A stretch of DNA of 44,631 bases from Multifurca ochricompacta. Lineage: Eukaryota; Basidiomycota; Agaricomycetes; Russulales; Russulaceae. The notes beneath the pieces are model-generated. The model ran no database searches and was not told the origin of the DNA. It saw only the letters and a program-made list of their open reading frames with translations. The number at the start of each line of letters is the position of its first letter. The first letter of the stretch is position 1. A program made the position numbers and the translations under genes. Positions 11,212 to 23,389 of the stretch are shown here, piece by piece. The stretch spans positions 1 through 44,631 of the forward strand of contig WTXG01000279.1 in assembly GCA_022496185.1 (NCBI GenBank), read 5' to 3'.

Positions 11212-13921
11212 AGTACCACTCACACACACAAAAAAAAAAAAAAAGAACTATTTTATTATCCTTGTGTTGTTTGTTTTTGACCCTTTTGTTTTTTCTTCTT
11301 TTTTTTTTTCTGTTTTCTGGGATACCCGCCCCCACCTACCCCTCTTCCCCATCATCAAGATGTTGTGCTCATGTTTTTTTTTTGTTGTGCAGGTGTTGAA
11401 TGCCCGCCTTGGCTCCTGTACTGTAGCCGTTCTTCGTAGATTTATGTTCTTTTACATCTGTGTGTGTTTGTGTGTGCGACAATTTTTTAATCCATGCAAA
11501 CAACAACGAAACGGTTGGAGATTCCCTAGGAGTTTTCTTTTTTTTTTTTTGGATCGAAAAAAATGAATATTTTTTTGCACGACTTGATCTCATCTCAATC
11601 TCTAGAAATATGGGTTGTTGTACATAATGCAAAATTCTTTTCTTTTTTTTTGTGGATGGATTCTACGAGAGGGGGGTGTCCGAGAGAGACAAAAGATCTG
11701 AATGGGGCCCCCGCCCCCGCACGGCTCGGGTCACAAATGGGTGAGACGAACAACAGTAAAGGACCCGAATCGAATCCTACTTGCTTTGCTTTGTTGAGGT
11801 TTTTTAAAGGAAGAAAAATAAAAGAAAATTCAAAAGAGGCGTGTTAGTTGTGATGCATGGGGGACTGTGTTTCTTTAAATTATATTAAACCACCACCACC
11901 ACCACCATCACCATCACTATCACCCCCCATCTATCCAATGGGGTGACTGAATCGGGGGGAGGGAGAAGTTGGGGTTTTGGTCATGATCATCCCATTCCAT
12001 TGAAATCATAACATAACCCACCAATTTGGCGAAAATAAATAAATAAATAATGGGCGCGTGCGGTGTGCGCGCCCGCCCGTGCGCGTAACTGAGCTTCCCC
12101 GCCGCCACATAACGATAAACAAGGGGTCTGTCTCTCTTCACAAAAAAACTTTGATTTATGTTTTTGTGTGGTTGGGGGTGTGGAGTCATCCCCCCCCCTC
12201 CGGTAGACACATGTCGCCGATACGGCAAGCCCCGCGGTCAAAGATTTAATAATTTCCCCCCCCCACTCCCTCCACCCGGCCGCATTGTTTTGTTTATTTT
12301 ATTCATATTCATTCATACATAACTCCACCGGCCCTGGCCAACCGCCGTTGACAACCGGCCGACAAACCCGACACGGAAGGGGGGGGGGGAGACGAGAGTT
12401 CGCGTTCGTCTTCAACGACATCAACATAATTAAAAAATTAAAAAATTAAAATAAAGATTTTTTTTATACCCCCCCCCCTCCTCTCTCTCTCTCTTACTTC
12501 TCATATTGGCCTTGTCTGTTGCATTGCAAGTTTTTGGAGAAATTTGTGTAAGAACCAGAGAGAGAGAGATTTAAAAAAAATCCCCTCTTTTTTTTTTTTT
12601 TTCTATTGGGTTCCATCCACGGAAAATCGGTGAACCCTCTCTCTCTTTCCACCCCCACCCCTGACCTTGCGCGCCAAGACACGCCTACATGTGACTACTT
12701 CCGATAATGAAACCCCTTGGTTCGTTAACGACCGTTGTCGAAAAACGCAAACCATGGTGGGCGTGTGGGCGTAGTAGGTACGAGGGAGGTTTGAATTATT
12801 ATTATTTGATATGTGGTATGGATGATAGCCCCTGCCGCGCTTTGACCCGGCTGGGTGTCAACCCGTACATAGACACACATCCGAGCTATGCCGTCTTGTC
12901 TTTCCCATTCCAAGTAGCCGCGGAACGCTTTTCCGTGACGCATGACATGCAAGCATGTGGTCTCTATCTCGGATGTTTGTTTTTTTTTTTCTTACAACGC
13001 AAGGGGGAGGGAGGTAGGGAACCATCATCGTGATCTCTCAGCGTCCTTGGGATGGAATCAACTTTTTGATTTTGACTTTGTTCGCTTGCCTAGAGATCAT
13101 AACTCCTCCTTCCTTCCCTCTCTGTCTGTCATTTTCTGATGATCAGTTGGTAGTTCCTTTTTCGGGGGGGCTTGTGAGGAATACATACACCCGTCTTTGG
13201 ATATTATTATTATTATCATCCACCCACCCACCCACGCCCATCAGATTGAAACAAAAGAAAAGATCGAGAAAGGAAGAGTGAGAGAGAGAGAGCGCGCAAA
13301 CCCGAGTGGACGGGGTTGGCAATGTTGTTTTATTCCAAAATTAATATCAGAGAATTATAACCAGTTTGGCGCACTTCACCCCCTCCCCCCCCCTCCTCCT
13401 CCTCCCCCGTGCTGCACTCTCCTCCGGGAAACGATTGTCGTAAATTGAAATAATAATAAAGCGCTGCTGTTTCGAAGCTCTCTTCTTCTTCTTCTTCCTT
13501 CTTCCTTCTTCCTTCTTCTGTGCTGTGCTGTGCAGACCCTTCATACACGTGCCGTCCACGCCGATCACATTTTACGAGTAATATAAGATCTTGACGCACA
13601 GACACCAGCATAACCAGAAGTTGGTTGCATGCATGCTGTTCTGAATTCTGAGAAGCTTCGTGTTAACAAGCAGCAGTCTGGTGCTGTACAGTTGTTACTC
13701 CTCGTTTCTCGTATCTCTTGTGATCAGTAAATAAATAATAAAGAAAACCAAAAACTTGGATTTCTGTGACTTGTGTGACTTTGTGACTACAACGTAAAAA
13801 GCTTTAAAAGAATTAATACATAATTATATATATATATATTTATAATAACTCGATCCTTTTGATCTTCATCTACGACGACGAGCAAACCAAACACATACAC
13901 ACACGCACACCGCTCATCAAG
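11212..13921. other. 2.7 kb intergenic spacer before the DUF1479 gene
   Basis: No convincing gene is visible. Contents are poly-A/T tracts (11232, 11300, 11540), CAC/CAT repeats at 11890-11925, an AAAT run near 12035, a GT/CT-rich region near 12480-12640, CTTCC repeats at 13487-13517, and a TA-repeat at 13823-13840. The last lies about 80-100 bp upstream of the next start and may serve as a TATA element. ORFs in the region are low-complexity and not protein-like. Confidence 0.5.
13823..13845 (+). promoter_or_regulatory. TA-repeat, candidate TATA element of the DUF1479 gene
   Basis: A TATATATA run ending in TTTATAATAA lies roughly 80-100 bp ahead of the ATG at 13922. That is the same spacing as the clear TATAAAAAG boxes of the Rds1-like and SDR1 genes. 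Confidence 0.4.
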
Positions 13922-16049
13922 ATGCTTCGCATACCTCGTGCTTCACGTCTTCACTTCCACGACGTCGGAACGTGGTCGCCATGCGCCTATCGGCTGGTCG
14001 CACTCAGAACGACAACAACGACGACGACTCGAAGATGTATGATGATGATGACCTCCACCCAGACTACTACCCGTAAGCCCAAGGAAGAAGGCTCAGTTGC
14101 GTCGATCTTCCCCTCTCTATCGGGCAGTGACCCAAATCTGCCTCCACGATTTGCCGACCTCAAGAAAGATATATGGACGGATTCGCTTGTACAAAGCTGG
14201 CGCGACGTTCTCGACGAGTTACGTGGTGCGGTCGAAGAAGTCGCCGTGAAAGGGAAAGATGTAAATTTTTTTTTTCCGAGGCTTGCCGTGATCGATGTAC
14301 GTTGCTGCTTGCTCTGACCCGCTGTACTTTATAGATTATACCATCCGTACACTTCTCTGACCTGAAAAAAGGATTATCCAAAGAGCAGATCTCAGAAATC
14401 AGAAGATCAGGCGTAGTGATCGTCCGGGGCGGCGTTCCCAGAGAGGTCAGGAAAAGAATATTACATTACAATTACCCTCGTTTATCCAGTTGGTTTAAAT
14501 CCTCCTTTTTTTTCCCCTTCCAAGGAAGCTCTTGATTGGAAACGATCATTGATGGATTACATCGCTTTGAACGGTGACAAGGTCAAAGGTAGGTCGGTCA
14601 GTTCACGACTTTCCAAAAACCATATACAAGTGTCGGGATTTATTGATCGGATGTATTTAATATTTATTCCTGTTACAGGCTACCCTGATGGAAACATCCA
14701 AGTGTTCGAGATCTAAACTCACGGGCGCAGACCCGCGCACGGACACATCCCGCACTTCTTCAAACACAGCGTGCCCTCCTGCAGCTGTGGCATTCTTCGG
14801 ACCCAGAGGCAAAGCTGAGTTTGGGTACCCCTATTAGTTATTATGACCGATTCCGGATACGCCTACCCGGCGACCGTTCGTTCGGGCTTAGCCCTCATAT
14901 AGATGGGGGCTCTCTCGAGCGCTGGGAGGATCCTGGCTACCGCGCATGCTTTGGGGCTATCTTGACTGGGCGCTGGCGCGAACATGACCCGTTTGATGCG
15001 GCCCCTCGTCTCCACGCTTGTCAGGATCTCTATGATGCACCGTGAGGAGATTTACCCCTCCCGGTCCAACTATCCTAATGAGATTTTTTGGACTCTGACA
15101 ACCCATTCATCTTGCCCCCCCTCCCCCCTCCCCCTTCTTTTTTCTCGTGCAGGAACCAATGTTCCGTTTTCCGTCCCTGGCAAGGTTGGACATCGATGTC
15201 GGCGACTGGTCCTGGTGAGGGGACCCTACGTGTCGTACCATTGCTCAAGGTAGCGACGGCGTATCTGATGCTGCGGCCGTTCTTCAACCCTCGTACCTCG
15301 TCTTCCGGACTTGACGACTGGGTCGTCGACCTCGAGAGTACGGCTTTTCCAGGTTCACAGATGGGCAAGATACAGGAGTTGAAAGAGAGTACGCACCCGC
15401 ACTTGGAGCTCTCACGTACTGTGGTGTCTGTCCCGCGCGTTGAACCGGGGGACCAAATCTATTGTGGATCGATTTCTCTACGTTTAGTGACTATTTGACT
15501 AATGTCGATCCGCTCTTAGGGCATTGTGATCTCATACATGCGGTAGAAGGTTTTCATGGGGGTCAAAACGATTCTTCCGTATTGTACATTCCAGCTGTTC
15601 CCCTCACCGTCCAGAAGTGAGTTTATTCTTTCCTGTTTCCTGTTTCCCCTCGCATCTCTTCATTCTTGAACTTTTTTAAAAAAAATTCGTTTCCCACAGC
15701 GCCGAGTATCTTCGTGATCAGCGAGAGCACTTTAACCATGGTCTTCCTGCTCCGTAAGTTTTTGTCAAAAAAAAAAAAGGTTTCCCCATCATTAGGAGCA
15801 TGTCACTCAATATACATCCATTCCATCAGTGATTTCCCAGGCGGAGAGGGAGAATCCCGCTTCCTGGATCGAGGTAGACAGGTAGACGCACAGGGGGAAG
15901 CTATTGGCCTTTGTGCGCTTGGATTCCAGAGGTTTGACGACGGTCCGAGCGCGAGCGCAGGGGAAGCTCGGGCCGTTCTTGAAGCAAATGAGATATTGTT
16001 CCCGAAGATACCTACTGCTGCTGCTGCTGCTGCGCTTGGGGTGAGATAA
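13922..16049 (+). CDS. DUF1479 family protein (YbiU-like putative Fe(II)/2-oxoglutarate oxygenase)
   Basis: DUF1479 proteins share the double-stranded beta-helix fold of 2-oxoglutarate-dependent oxygenases; substrate unknown. The exons give PPRFADLKKDIW, HFSDLKKGLSKEQISEIRR, VVIVRGGVPRE, ALDWKRSL, LWHSSDPEAKLSLGTPISYY, RIRLPGDRSFGLSPHIDGGS (with the H-x-D metal motif), FRPWQGWTSMSATGPGEGTL, GDQIYWHCDLIHAVEGFHGG (distal His) and a C-terminal ALGFQRFD. The Met-Thr-rich, basic N-terminus could be a mitochondrial leader. First exons: 13922-14260, 14335-14445, 14525-14588, then 14689 on; at least eight exons. As given, an in-frame TAA at 14714-14716 follows FEI. The conserved continuation (NSRAQTRARTHP) resumes in the frame expected if one base is missing there. 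The rest splices cleanly. Confidence 0.85.
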
Positions 16050-17430
16050 GTATTGGAGTGGTGTTCATGATGCCAAATATGCTCTTGTATTTTTTGGGTC
16101 CGTAACGCGTTTTCTTTTTCCTTTTTCCCATGTTCTGTGTCCGAGGGGTACGGAACTCGAAAGGGGGAGGGGGGAGGGGGGGGGAACCACAGCCCCCTCC
16201 CTCCTCCCCCTTTCCCCCCTCCTTTACTATTCTTTTCACACGCGGAGAGGGAAAGAAGAATAGATGATCATTTTACGTTGTACCGGGTCCGAAGAGATTT
16301 ATCTCTTTCTCAGGTCTCACTCAGGTTTTTTTAAGTGCTCACATTTCCGGAATTGGGCAACAATCCCATGCCCAACCCACCCCACTTCCAAACTCGTCTT
16401 AGTTCCAAACTGGGCATGTTCTCGAGACCGGACCGAAAAGGATAAATCAATTAAATTAAATAATAGAAGGAGGCGCCACCCGCAACTCATCTCGCGTTTA
16501 ATAAATAATAATAATAATAATAGTAATAAATAGTTCACCCCAACCGCAACCTCCCTTTTTGTATCTAGAGCAATAAGCCGCACGATCTTTTCTTTCTTTT
16601 ATAGGGCGTGTGTCGAAATCAATTATTATTATTATCTAGTAGTAGTAGTAAATTTAACTATTGCTCCCCTCCCTCCCCCTCCCCCTCTCCCCCCCCCTCG
16701 GTGGTGTGTTTTATCCGTTCCGTTACGATCGACAAGGCGGCATTTTGTGGGCTTTTCTTTTTTTCTTTTTTTTGGGATCAACGACACCCCGTTGTTGTTC
16801 CGACACCGGAGAGTCATTAGTATTCCGTGACCCGCGGGGGCGCGCGAACATACTTGTTTTATAATAGCGTAAAAGGAGAACCCCCCACCCCACCGCCTCC
16901 CAATTCTCGCTCGCACGGCATGCATTCAGTGAGAGTAGGGAGGGAGGGAAGGAGGGGGGAGGGGGGGGTTGTCGACATTTTTTTAATGGTTTCAACTTGG
17001 CGTTATTTTTATATACACACGTTAGGTTCTATTGCTCTCTCTGCTTATGCGTTACCCCGTCTGATAGAGGTTTCTTACTCTCTAACTTCTGCTAGAAAGT
17101 CTATTTACTATTATTAATCGAGTTTCCTCAGAAAAAAAAAAAAAGAAAAATATCAAGGTGATCAAGATGATGATCGACGGAATTGAACCCAGTGGGAGTT
17201 GGGAGTGGGAGAAGCGTCATCCTCGGTTTTCATTAGGTTAGATTAGATTAGATGTAAATCCAACTCAGAGCGAATTGCGGGTTATTTAGGATACAGTTCC
17301 TGTTCCTCTTCCTGCGCGTCTCGTCTGAGGGAAGGGGAGTTTCAAAGACTAACAAGAAGAACTTCTCTAAACATACAGTAAGTAATAATGCAGACAGGTA
17401 GTGATAGCGAGACAGTGCGTCATGCCCGGC
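16050..17430. other. 1.4 kb intergenic spacer between convergent genes
   Basis: The DUF1479 gene and the DnaJ gene point toward each other across this stretch. It contains poly-G/poly-C runs at 16165-16215, AAT repeats at 16500-16530, TTA/TAG repeats at 16620-16650, and CT- or GA-rich tracts at 16660-16700 and 16940-16970. No protein-like ORF was seen; part is presumably 3' UTR of both genes. Confidence 0.5.
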
Positions 17431-19474
17431 TCAACGGCGACCACCCGGAAAACGGAACGAAAACCCGCCAGGACCACCACCACCACCACCACCACCTGCG
17501 CGGAACTGGAATCCACTGCCTGCTGCTTGCTGGAAGAACTGCGCGAATGGATGTCCTCCGGGACCACCTGCGAAATGTCCACCACCACCAGGGAAGGGTC
17601 CACCTTGACCTTGCATGGGGTCGTTCGGGTCATCACCATTATCGAATCGTTGCCGCAGCTCAGGGTTAGACAACACTTCATAAGCTTCGTTCACGATTGC
17701 CATCTTTGCTTCACTGCCACCCTTATCTGGATGTGCAGAGAGTGCGGCCTTGCGACTGTGGGAAGGAAATAGAGGAACGAACGAACAAAAATAAATGCTT
17801 AAGCGAGGAAGCAAGGACTGTTTATAAGGGACGCACAATGCCTTCTTAATCGTCTTCTCATCAGCGTCTCGCGAGAGGCCAAGCACCTTGTAATAGTCTT
17901 TATGCCTCGATTGTTTCAACAGGCGCTGCGCCTTGGATAACCGTGCATGGATCTGATGGTTCTCGGCGGTTAATTCCACCTTCACAGGAAGCAAGAGAAT
18001 ATTAAAAAAAAATTACTCACCTCTCTGTTCCCGCCACCGCTTGCCTCCCACGCCCGCTCGAATGCCCGTACAGCCTCCTCCCATTCTTCACGCGCAAGGA
18101 GGGCTTCTCCCTTCCCTAATAGCGCGTCGATGTCCTTCTCATTCCCCACCATCCGCAGCAACTCATCGCACCATTGTTCGCCCCCCCGCGCCTGGCGAAG
18201 TTGAACATGCGCACGGCACAGCGCGCGCAAGATTGCCGCTCTCCTTGGACTGGCTTTCTTTACGGGAGGGACCGCCACAGTCGCGCTTAGGGTCACATCT
18301 GGCTCGAGAGCGCCTTCAAATGTGGCTAACAATCCACTTCCTGGCGAGCTGAGAGTCGCGTCCGTTGACGCAGGACCAAGAATAATGTTAATAATCCCGC
18401 GCCAGTCCTCTGCAGCCATCAGATCGTCGAGCTTCTTGAACTGCTTCTCGAGTGACTTGACCAGACGATGCGCAGAAAGACACGGTTTCGAATCAGGATC
18501 GTAGTGCAAACACTGCTTAAGATTCGCCATTGCGGTGTTCGATGCGGTAGAACCCATATAGAAATATGATATGCGGAATATGTTCATGTATGCGTCGGTT
18601 GATGGGGCCGTGATCTGGGTGAGTCGACTATGCCCCAGTCAGTCAGGATGCGTTGCATAGTTAAAGGTTTACGAATGCTAACCTCAAGTCTCCAACGGCT
18701 TCCTCAAAGTCACCCGCCGCAAGTGCGCAGTTTGCCCGCTGTTGTCGTAAACCGACGGAGTGTGATGCGACTCGGAGGCCCTGAGTGGCACTTTCCTCGC
18801 AAGCTGTCCAAAGCTTCGCCTTCTGGGCCTGAGCGGCCTTGCGTGCCGCTGCCTCTCCGTCGGCTACATCAAGCAAAAGCTCACGCGCTGTTGGGTCGTT
18901 CTTCGCTTGATAATGCTTGAGCGATTCACGTGCGTCGGCCCACCGACCCTCCTTCGCGTGAATTTTCGCTTTCATTAGGTACGCCTTTTCGAATGAGTCC
19001 GATGTCAGAGTAAGGACCTGGTCAAAGTCGGCTATGGCATTTGCATGTCTTCCAAGAGAATAATATGCAGTGGCGCGTTTATAATAAAGTGTGGGATCCA
19101 CCGGCGATTGGTCTGCAAAAAAAAAAAAAAAAAAACACGCACGCACACATACAAAAACGTAAGATATAGATTGCTTCGGATGAAATGAGAGTACTGAGAA
19201 CCAGTAATAAATGACTGGGTGCAGCGCACGGTGCCTCGGGCACCGTCGCTTGCTTCCACAAAAATGTCGGTCTGGTCTACCTCAGCTCACCTATTGCCTC
19301 CGAATAAGCCTTTGCTGCATCATGGAAGGTTCCAGCAGATAATAATGCATTGGCACGATTAATGAGTGGTTGAAGACCTGGGGGGTATAATGCAGACCCT
19401 GCTCCTGAATCTGCGACGGCAGATAATGCTGTAAGTAGAATAGATAGCCCGTAAAAAAGTAATGGTGGGGGCAT
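17431..19474 (-). CDS. DNAJC3/P58IPK-like ER co-chaperone (TPR plus J domain)
   Basis: Homologues sit in the ER lumen, bind unfolded clients through TPRs and hand them to BiP through the J domain. The ATG at 19474 opens a signal peptide (MPPPLLFYGLSILLTALSAV). TPR-like helices follow (YYKRATAYYSLGRHANAIAD, then AYLMKAKIHAKEGRWADARE). The family segment FRISYFYMGS...LKQCLHYDPDSKPC comes next. The C-terminal J domain has DYYKVLGLSRDADEKTIKKA and the HPD motif (SAHPDKGG), then VNEAYEVLSNPELRQRFDNG and a Gly/Phe-rich tail. Exons (high to low): 19474-19291, 19112-18683, 18627-18021, 17979-17837 and 17755-17431; all junctions are GT-AG and keep frame. No KDEL-type ending is present. The gene appears intact. 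Confidence 0.93.
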
Positions 19475-19819
19475 GATAGGTGCTGTCGCGGAGGGAGGAA
19501 AGAAATGAAAGGGAATAAAGAGAGGAAGAGGTCTTAATTGTACGTTGTACGAGAGTGGGCGCGTCACAAAAGTTGAACTTGACACGTTTGCCTTTATTAA
19601 CCCATATTTAGATAAATATTCACACGATGGTACAGCCCGTCTCGTGATCATCATCATCATCTTCTCATCATATCATAATCTCATACTCGTACTCATACTC
19701 ATACTCATATCTCTATTGGCCTTCAGACTGGAACTGACAAACATTTGACTATTAAAGAGACAGGACATTGACTTCATATTTTGCAGCGCGTCTTATTACA
19801 TGATCATGACACATTGAGC
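19475..19819. promoter_or_regulatory. Promoter region of the DnaJ gene
   Basis: This 345-bp gap lies between the 3' end of SDR1 and the start of the DnaJ gene, both on the minus strand. It contains CAT repeats near 19650 and TCATAC-type repeats at 19681-19715. I did not see an obvious unfolded-protein-response element. Confidence 0.4.
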
Positions 19820-21034
19820 TCAGTGTGCGCTAGTGAACCCAGGGTAACCACGCGCCGTGAAATCTTTCACAGATTCCTCGACCATATCTTTAAGCTCTGA
19901 TATTTGTTTCAGCCCCAGCAGATCCTCCGCCTTTGTCGACTTGAACAAGGAAAGCTTGGGAAGGTCCTTAATGGCATCGGGTTCGCCACGGGCTACATTA
20001 GGAACACCAAGTTCTGAGGCAGCATTTACTACGCCCCCTGTCAGCTATCAGTGCAACAAGGTGATCCAGTAAGGACTAACAAATGTCTTGGAAGAAGAAA
20101 TGACCCGAACGAATGATGATTCGCTCGCCGCCAGCGCGACCAGTGTATGTCGCACGAACGTGGGCCTCGGCAGTAAGAGCCACGTGGCACCAGCTGCCCC
20201 ACCACTGCAGCTCGGCACTCGACTTTTTGCCGATAAGTGTATCGTAAACTTGACGTTGGGACGTATTTATATCGTCAATGGTTGGCGCAGGTGTCAGTGA
20301 TGGCTGACGGTGCGCTACGGGTCAGCAAGTCTACCCCAACGCTCTCTGATTAGGGAACTCCTCACCCCAAAGATATATGCTGGATTGATAGCCACGAGGT
20401 CCCACGAAAGCTTTCCTTTGTAGGCGGCAACATAATCCCACGCGGCCCGTTCTGCGAGTGTCTTGGAAGCTTGGTAGACGACAAACGGTCCCGCAGCCAT
20501 GCCTTGCTTCTTTACACTTTCAACCGCGAGATCGTTCCAGTTCGATTCGTCAAAGACGCGTGTCTTGGAATCATTCCAATCCTCCCAGATGGAAACTATT
20601 GAGGATGTGAGCACGACGCGCTTCACGCTCGATCCGTTCTTTGAGACAGAATCGAGGATTGATAGCGTCCCTTGTACGGCAGGGATGATAAATTCTGCGA
20701 GCATATCGGTAAGTGACTATCAATGGAGCACGAAAAACATACCATCTGGGTCGGAAGGACCAAAGTGGAATGGGGAAGCTACGTGCGCGACAACTTCGAC
20801 ACCTTCGACGGCTTCGTCAAAGGCACCATCTTTCGTTATATCATCCACGACGTAGAGCTCAAAGCGTCCGCCGTATTTTGCGAACATGGAATTAAGAAAG
20901 GCACTTTTGGTCGCATTGCGGACCGTACCACGCACGGAGTAACCGGCTTCGAGGTACTTCTGCACCACCCATGCAGCGAGATAGCCATTTGCACCGGTAA
21001 CGAGAACCTTTGCAGGACCGGCGACAGCAACCAT
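19820..21034 (-). CDS. NAD(P)-dependent ketone/aldehyde reductase, GRE2/dihydroflavonol-reductase type (SDR1)
   Basis: Extended short-chain dehydrogenase that likely reduces aldehydes or ketones (methylglyoxal and related carbonyls in yeast GRE2); substrate not predictable. The nucleotide-binding motif is VLVTGANGYLAAW near residue 10. RGTVRN, VVDDITKDGAFDEAV and HVASPFHF follow. The catalytic elements are VVLTSS and the Y-x3-K pair in YQASKTLAERAAW, with INPAYIFGPSLTPAPTIDDI after the active site. Exons: 21034-20743, 20694-20366, 20303-20081 and 20037-19820; all splice in frame. Its relative SDR2 lies 17 kb to the right and shares three intron positions. TATAAAAAG lies about 85 bp upstream. 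No frame problem was seen. Confidence 0.92.
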
Positions 21035-21116
21035 TGTCAGATTGAAGACAGTGAGGTAGAGTAGAATGGGGAGGGCAAAGGATGCGGTTGGAGTGTCACC
21101 CTGGTTAATTGCTAGG

Positions 21117-21125
21117 CTTTTTATA
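21117..21125 (-). promoter_or_regulatory. TATA box of SDR1
   Basis: Read on the minus strand this is TATAAAAAG, 83 bp from the ATG at 21034. It is identical to the element before the Rds1-like gene. Confidence 0.5.
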
Positions 21126-22303
21126 TCTGAGTTCCTTTGGGTTGCGAGATATATATTCTACTTACACTGACAAATCAAGCAGGCGCGATATCTCCCGCTT
21201 TGTCAGTTCCAGACGAATAGATCCTCTCGAGCTTAAGAAGAACGCTGCCGATCAGAGGCAACATGGCCTGTGGTCCGTGAACCAGCCAAGTACGAAGAGA
21301 AGGGACACAGAGGCTGCTTTTGTAAACGGCCGCGTCAATTTGATCAATCAATTGGGGAAAAACAGAAATGCGTGAAGCGACGAGACAGCATGTGATCCAT
21401 ATGATCTACGTGCCATTCCCTATCTATCGCGGTCAATTTATAGTTCTCCCGAAAGGAATCAACCGTGATCTATGGGAGGCTGAGAAAGAGTGGTATCGGC
21501 CACGACCAAGAAACCTTCCTTCTTCATGGTCACCCTCGATCATTTGTCTCACACGGTCACGGTCATATTCTTCCTTCTGATAGAGCAGCCATGCCTTGGG
21601 TTCCTGCACTATCTTTGTCAGAACGCTGGGTCGTACTGTGAATACTTCACTACCTGAATTGATTAGGCAATCCTTTATTGCCTTGGTGACTATACCACAC
21701 TCCCTTTGCAGTATTTAAGAACGCGTTTTGTGTACAGTCCACTACTTCAGTTTGACCAACCAAACTGAACTCTCCATCATCAAATTACAGCTACCGGGAC
21801 ATCCGCTTTTTAGGTTTAAATGATGCCCCCCTTCTGTGGCCAAATCACTTGAAGACCGCCTGCTCATTTAAAGTGCTTATCATGGCAAATTTTATTTTCG
21901 CCAGGGCGCGGAGCGGAGCGGTCCTGCGATAGATGTGGAAGGGGTCAACATCCGCCACTCAGACTGGCATAATATCAAGAATGGTCGGGTATTGGTTCAA
22001 TCACCTCCCCGATAGTTGAACGTTTCCAGTGTATGTTATCCTTGCGCTCCTCTCTGCTTTCCATTCTGCAATTTCCCTTAAACGACATGTGAAATGTGCC
22101 TCGTGTGAAGTTGGCGCACCTGTATTGGTGGAAGGCAGTACTACTTTACGTGCATAACGATAGGGAGAGGGTCGGGTTGGGTTGAGACAGCAAAACCATA
22201 TCTCGGTTAGTGGCTTATAGAAGCATGACATATCATCTCATGGGAGATAGGGTCACTCTTGCTTAGACCTAAATTACGGCCCTTTGAGAATTTAAAAATA
22301 AAA

Positions 22304-22615
22304 TCAAGCGACGGTGACAGAACACTCCGACATAAAAAAAAGCAGGAGCCAGCCCATACATAACAGCGTTATGGACGAGCCTCCATATTTCGACGGGCGA
22401 AGATAGATATGCACACCCTCAACCACTAAGCCCACTAGACTCCCAACTTGGAATGATCCGCACATATGATCATATAGTATGACCTTTTCCTCAGTTTCGA
22501 GTTCGAGTGATGTTGGTTGATAAGAAATGTCTAAGAAGTCGGTTAATGGTATAGAGTCTTGAGCACACCACCCACATTTTTTTGCCCAAATACCGCTGGC
22601 GCCTCGTCGTCTCAA
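22304..22615 (-). CDS. Unrecognised ORF with a C-terminal hydrophobic segment
   Basis: I do not recognise this protein. The reading frame has balanced, non-repetitive composition (DFLDISYQPTSLELETEEKV, then MCGSFQVGSLVGLVVEGVHI), a hydrophobic stretch (SITLLCMGWLLLFFM) and ends in a stop at 22304. That is unlike the low-complexity shadows elsewhere. The frame stays open a few codons upstream to a CAG acceptor-like site near 22637, so this may be a last exon. An upstream frame beginning at an ATG at 22859 (MHGAAEWDVSVIKD) is a possible first exon, but I could not find a donor that joins the two in phase. It could be a gene relic. Confidence 0.3.
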   Translation of the reverse strand: MRRRGASGIWAKKCGWCAQDSIPLTDFLDISYQPTSLELETEEKVILYDHMCGSFQVGSLVGLVVEGVHIYLRPSKYGGSSITLLCMGWLLLFFMSECSVTVA

Positions 22616-23298
22616 TTCTGTGCAGTTGGGCTTCCTGAAATTTCAGAGAGGGATCATATTTACGTACGCACGCAAGCCCTTTCCTTTCTGCGCTGTGTCA
22701 TAGTAACATGACAACATTCAGATCCAATGGGCTGACTGAGAATCGTTGTACGATGGTCGTGAGTGGCACATAGAATCCTGGTCTTGGAGGGACTGGAAGC
22801 AGATCACTATACTGGTGGTCCTTTATAACAGAGACGTCCCATTCTGCGGCTCCGTGCATGGCCGGGACCCACGAGGCTAGAAATTATGTGAAGAAACGTC
22901 TTGAGGTGGATATATTGGCCTTCATCAACATCGCCGCAAGAGTGAGGGAACGCCGCAAGGGTGAGGGATAAAACAAGAACCTGAACTGGCCCAAGAAAAT
23001 GGGAGAGCCAGGAGAAATCAATGTTGTCGCGCTAGCATCAACCGAAGGTATGCAACCAGGTTCGGGTATCCACCCTTCTGCAGACCTTGCTCGTCTCTCT
23101 CTCTCTCCCTCTCGATGACATAGATATCTGTTCGGTCTCGGCCTGACAGTGAGTTTTGTGCCCAAGGGGCGGAGTTAAGAGTGAACACCAAAAGGTGACG
23201 TCACTCAGTTTCCGACCCGTTCGACCGTTTCACTTTGCCAGGTTGTCAAAGTCAATGTGTAGTTGAAAAGGTAGTAGTGGTCGTGCGAGCGATGCGAT

Positions 23299-23322
23299 AA
23301 TATATATATATATATATATATG
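23299..23322 (+). promoter_or_regulatory. AT-repeat, candidate TATA element of the mannitol-1-phosphate dehydrogenase gene
   Basis: A perfect AT dinucleotide run lies about 70-90 bp ahead of the ATG at 23390, the same distance as the other TATA elements in this window. Confidence 0.4.
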
Positions 23323-23389
23323 GTTTCTTCATAACTACCAAGGTCTACAAATCACCACTACCCCAATACAGATCACTTTCACCTCACAC

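Larger units (their letters stand above)
21035..23389. other. 2.35 kb spacer between SDR1 and mannitol-1-phosphate dehydrogenase
   Basis: The genes are divergent, so both ends contain promoters. The middle holds one protein-like ORF (22304-22615, listed separately) and a weaker one at 22001-22231 on the same strand. A 14-base GC-rich motif at 21910-21923 also occurs at 5402-5415. The right end has an AT-repeat at 23299-23322. Confidence 0.45.

Noticed and set aside
17388..17772. Long plus-strand ORFs rich in His/Thr
   Set aside because: They are antisense shadows of the Gly/Phe-rich tail of the DnaJ gene.
22001..22231. Minus-strand ORF of 76 codons
   Set aside because: No recognisable motif, and no splice connection to the neighbouring 22304-22615 frame could be supported.
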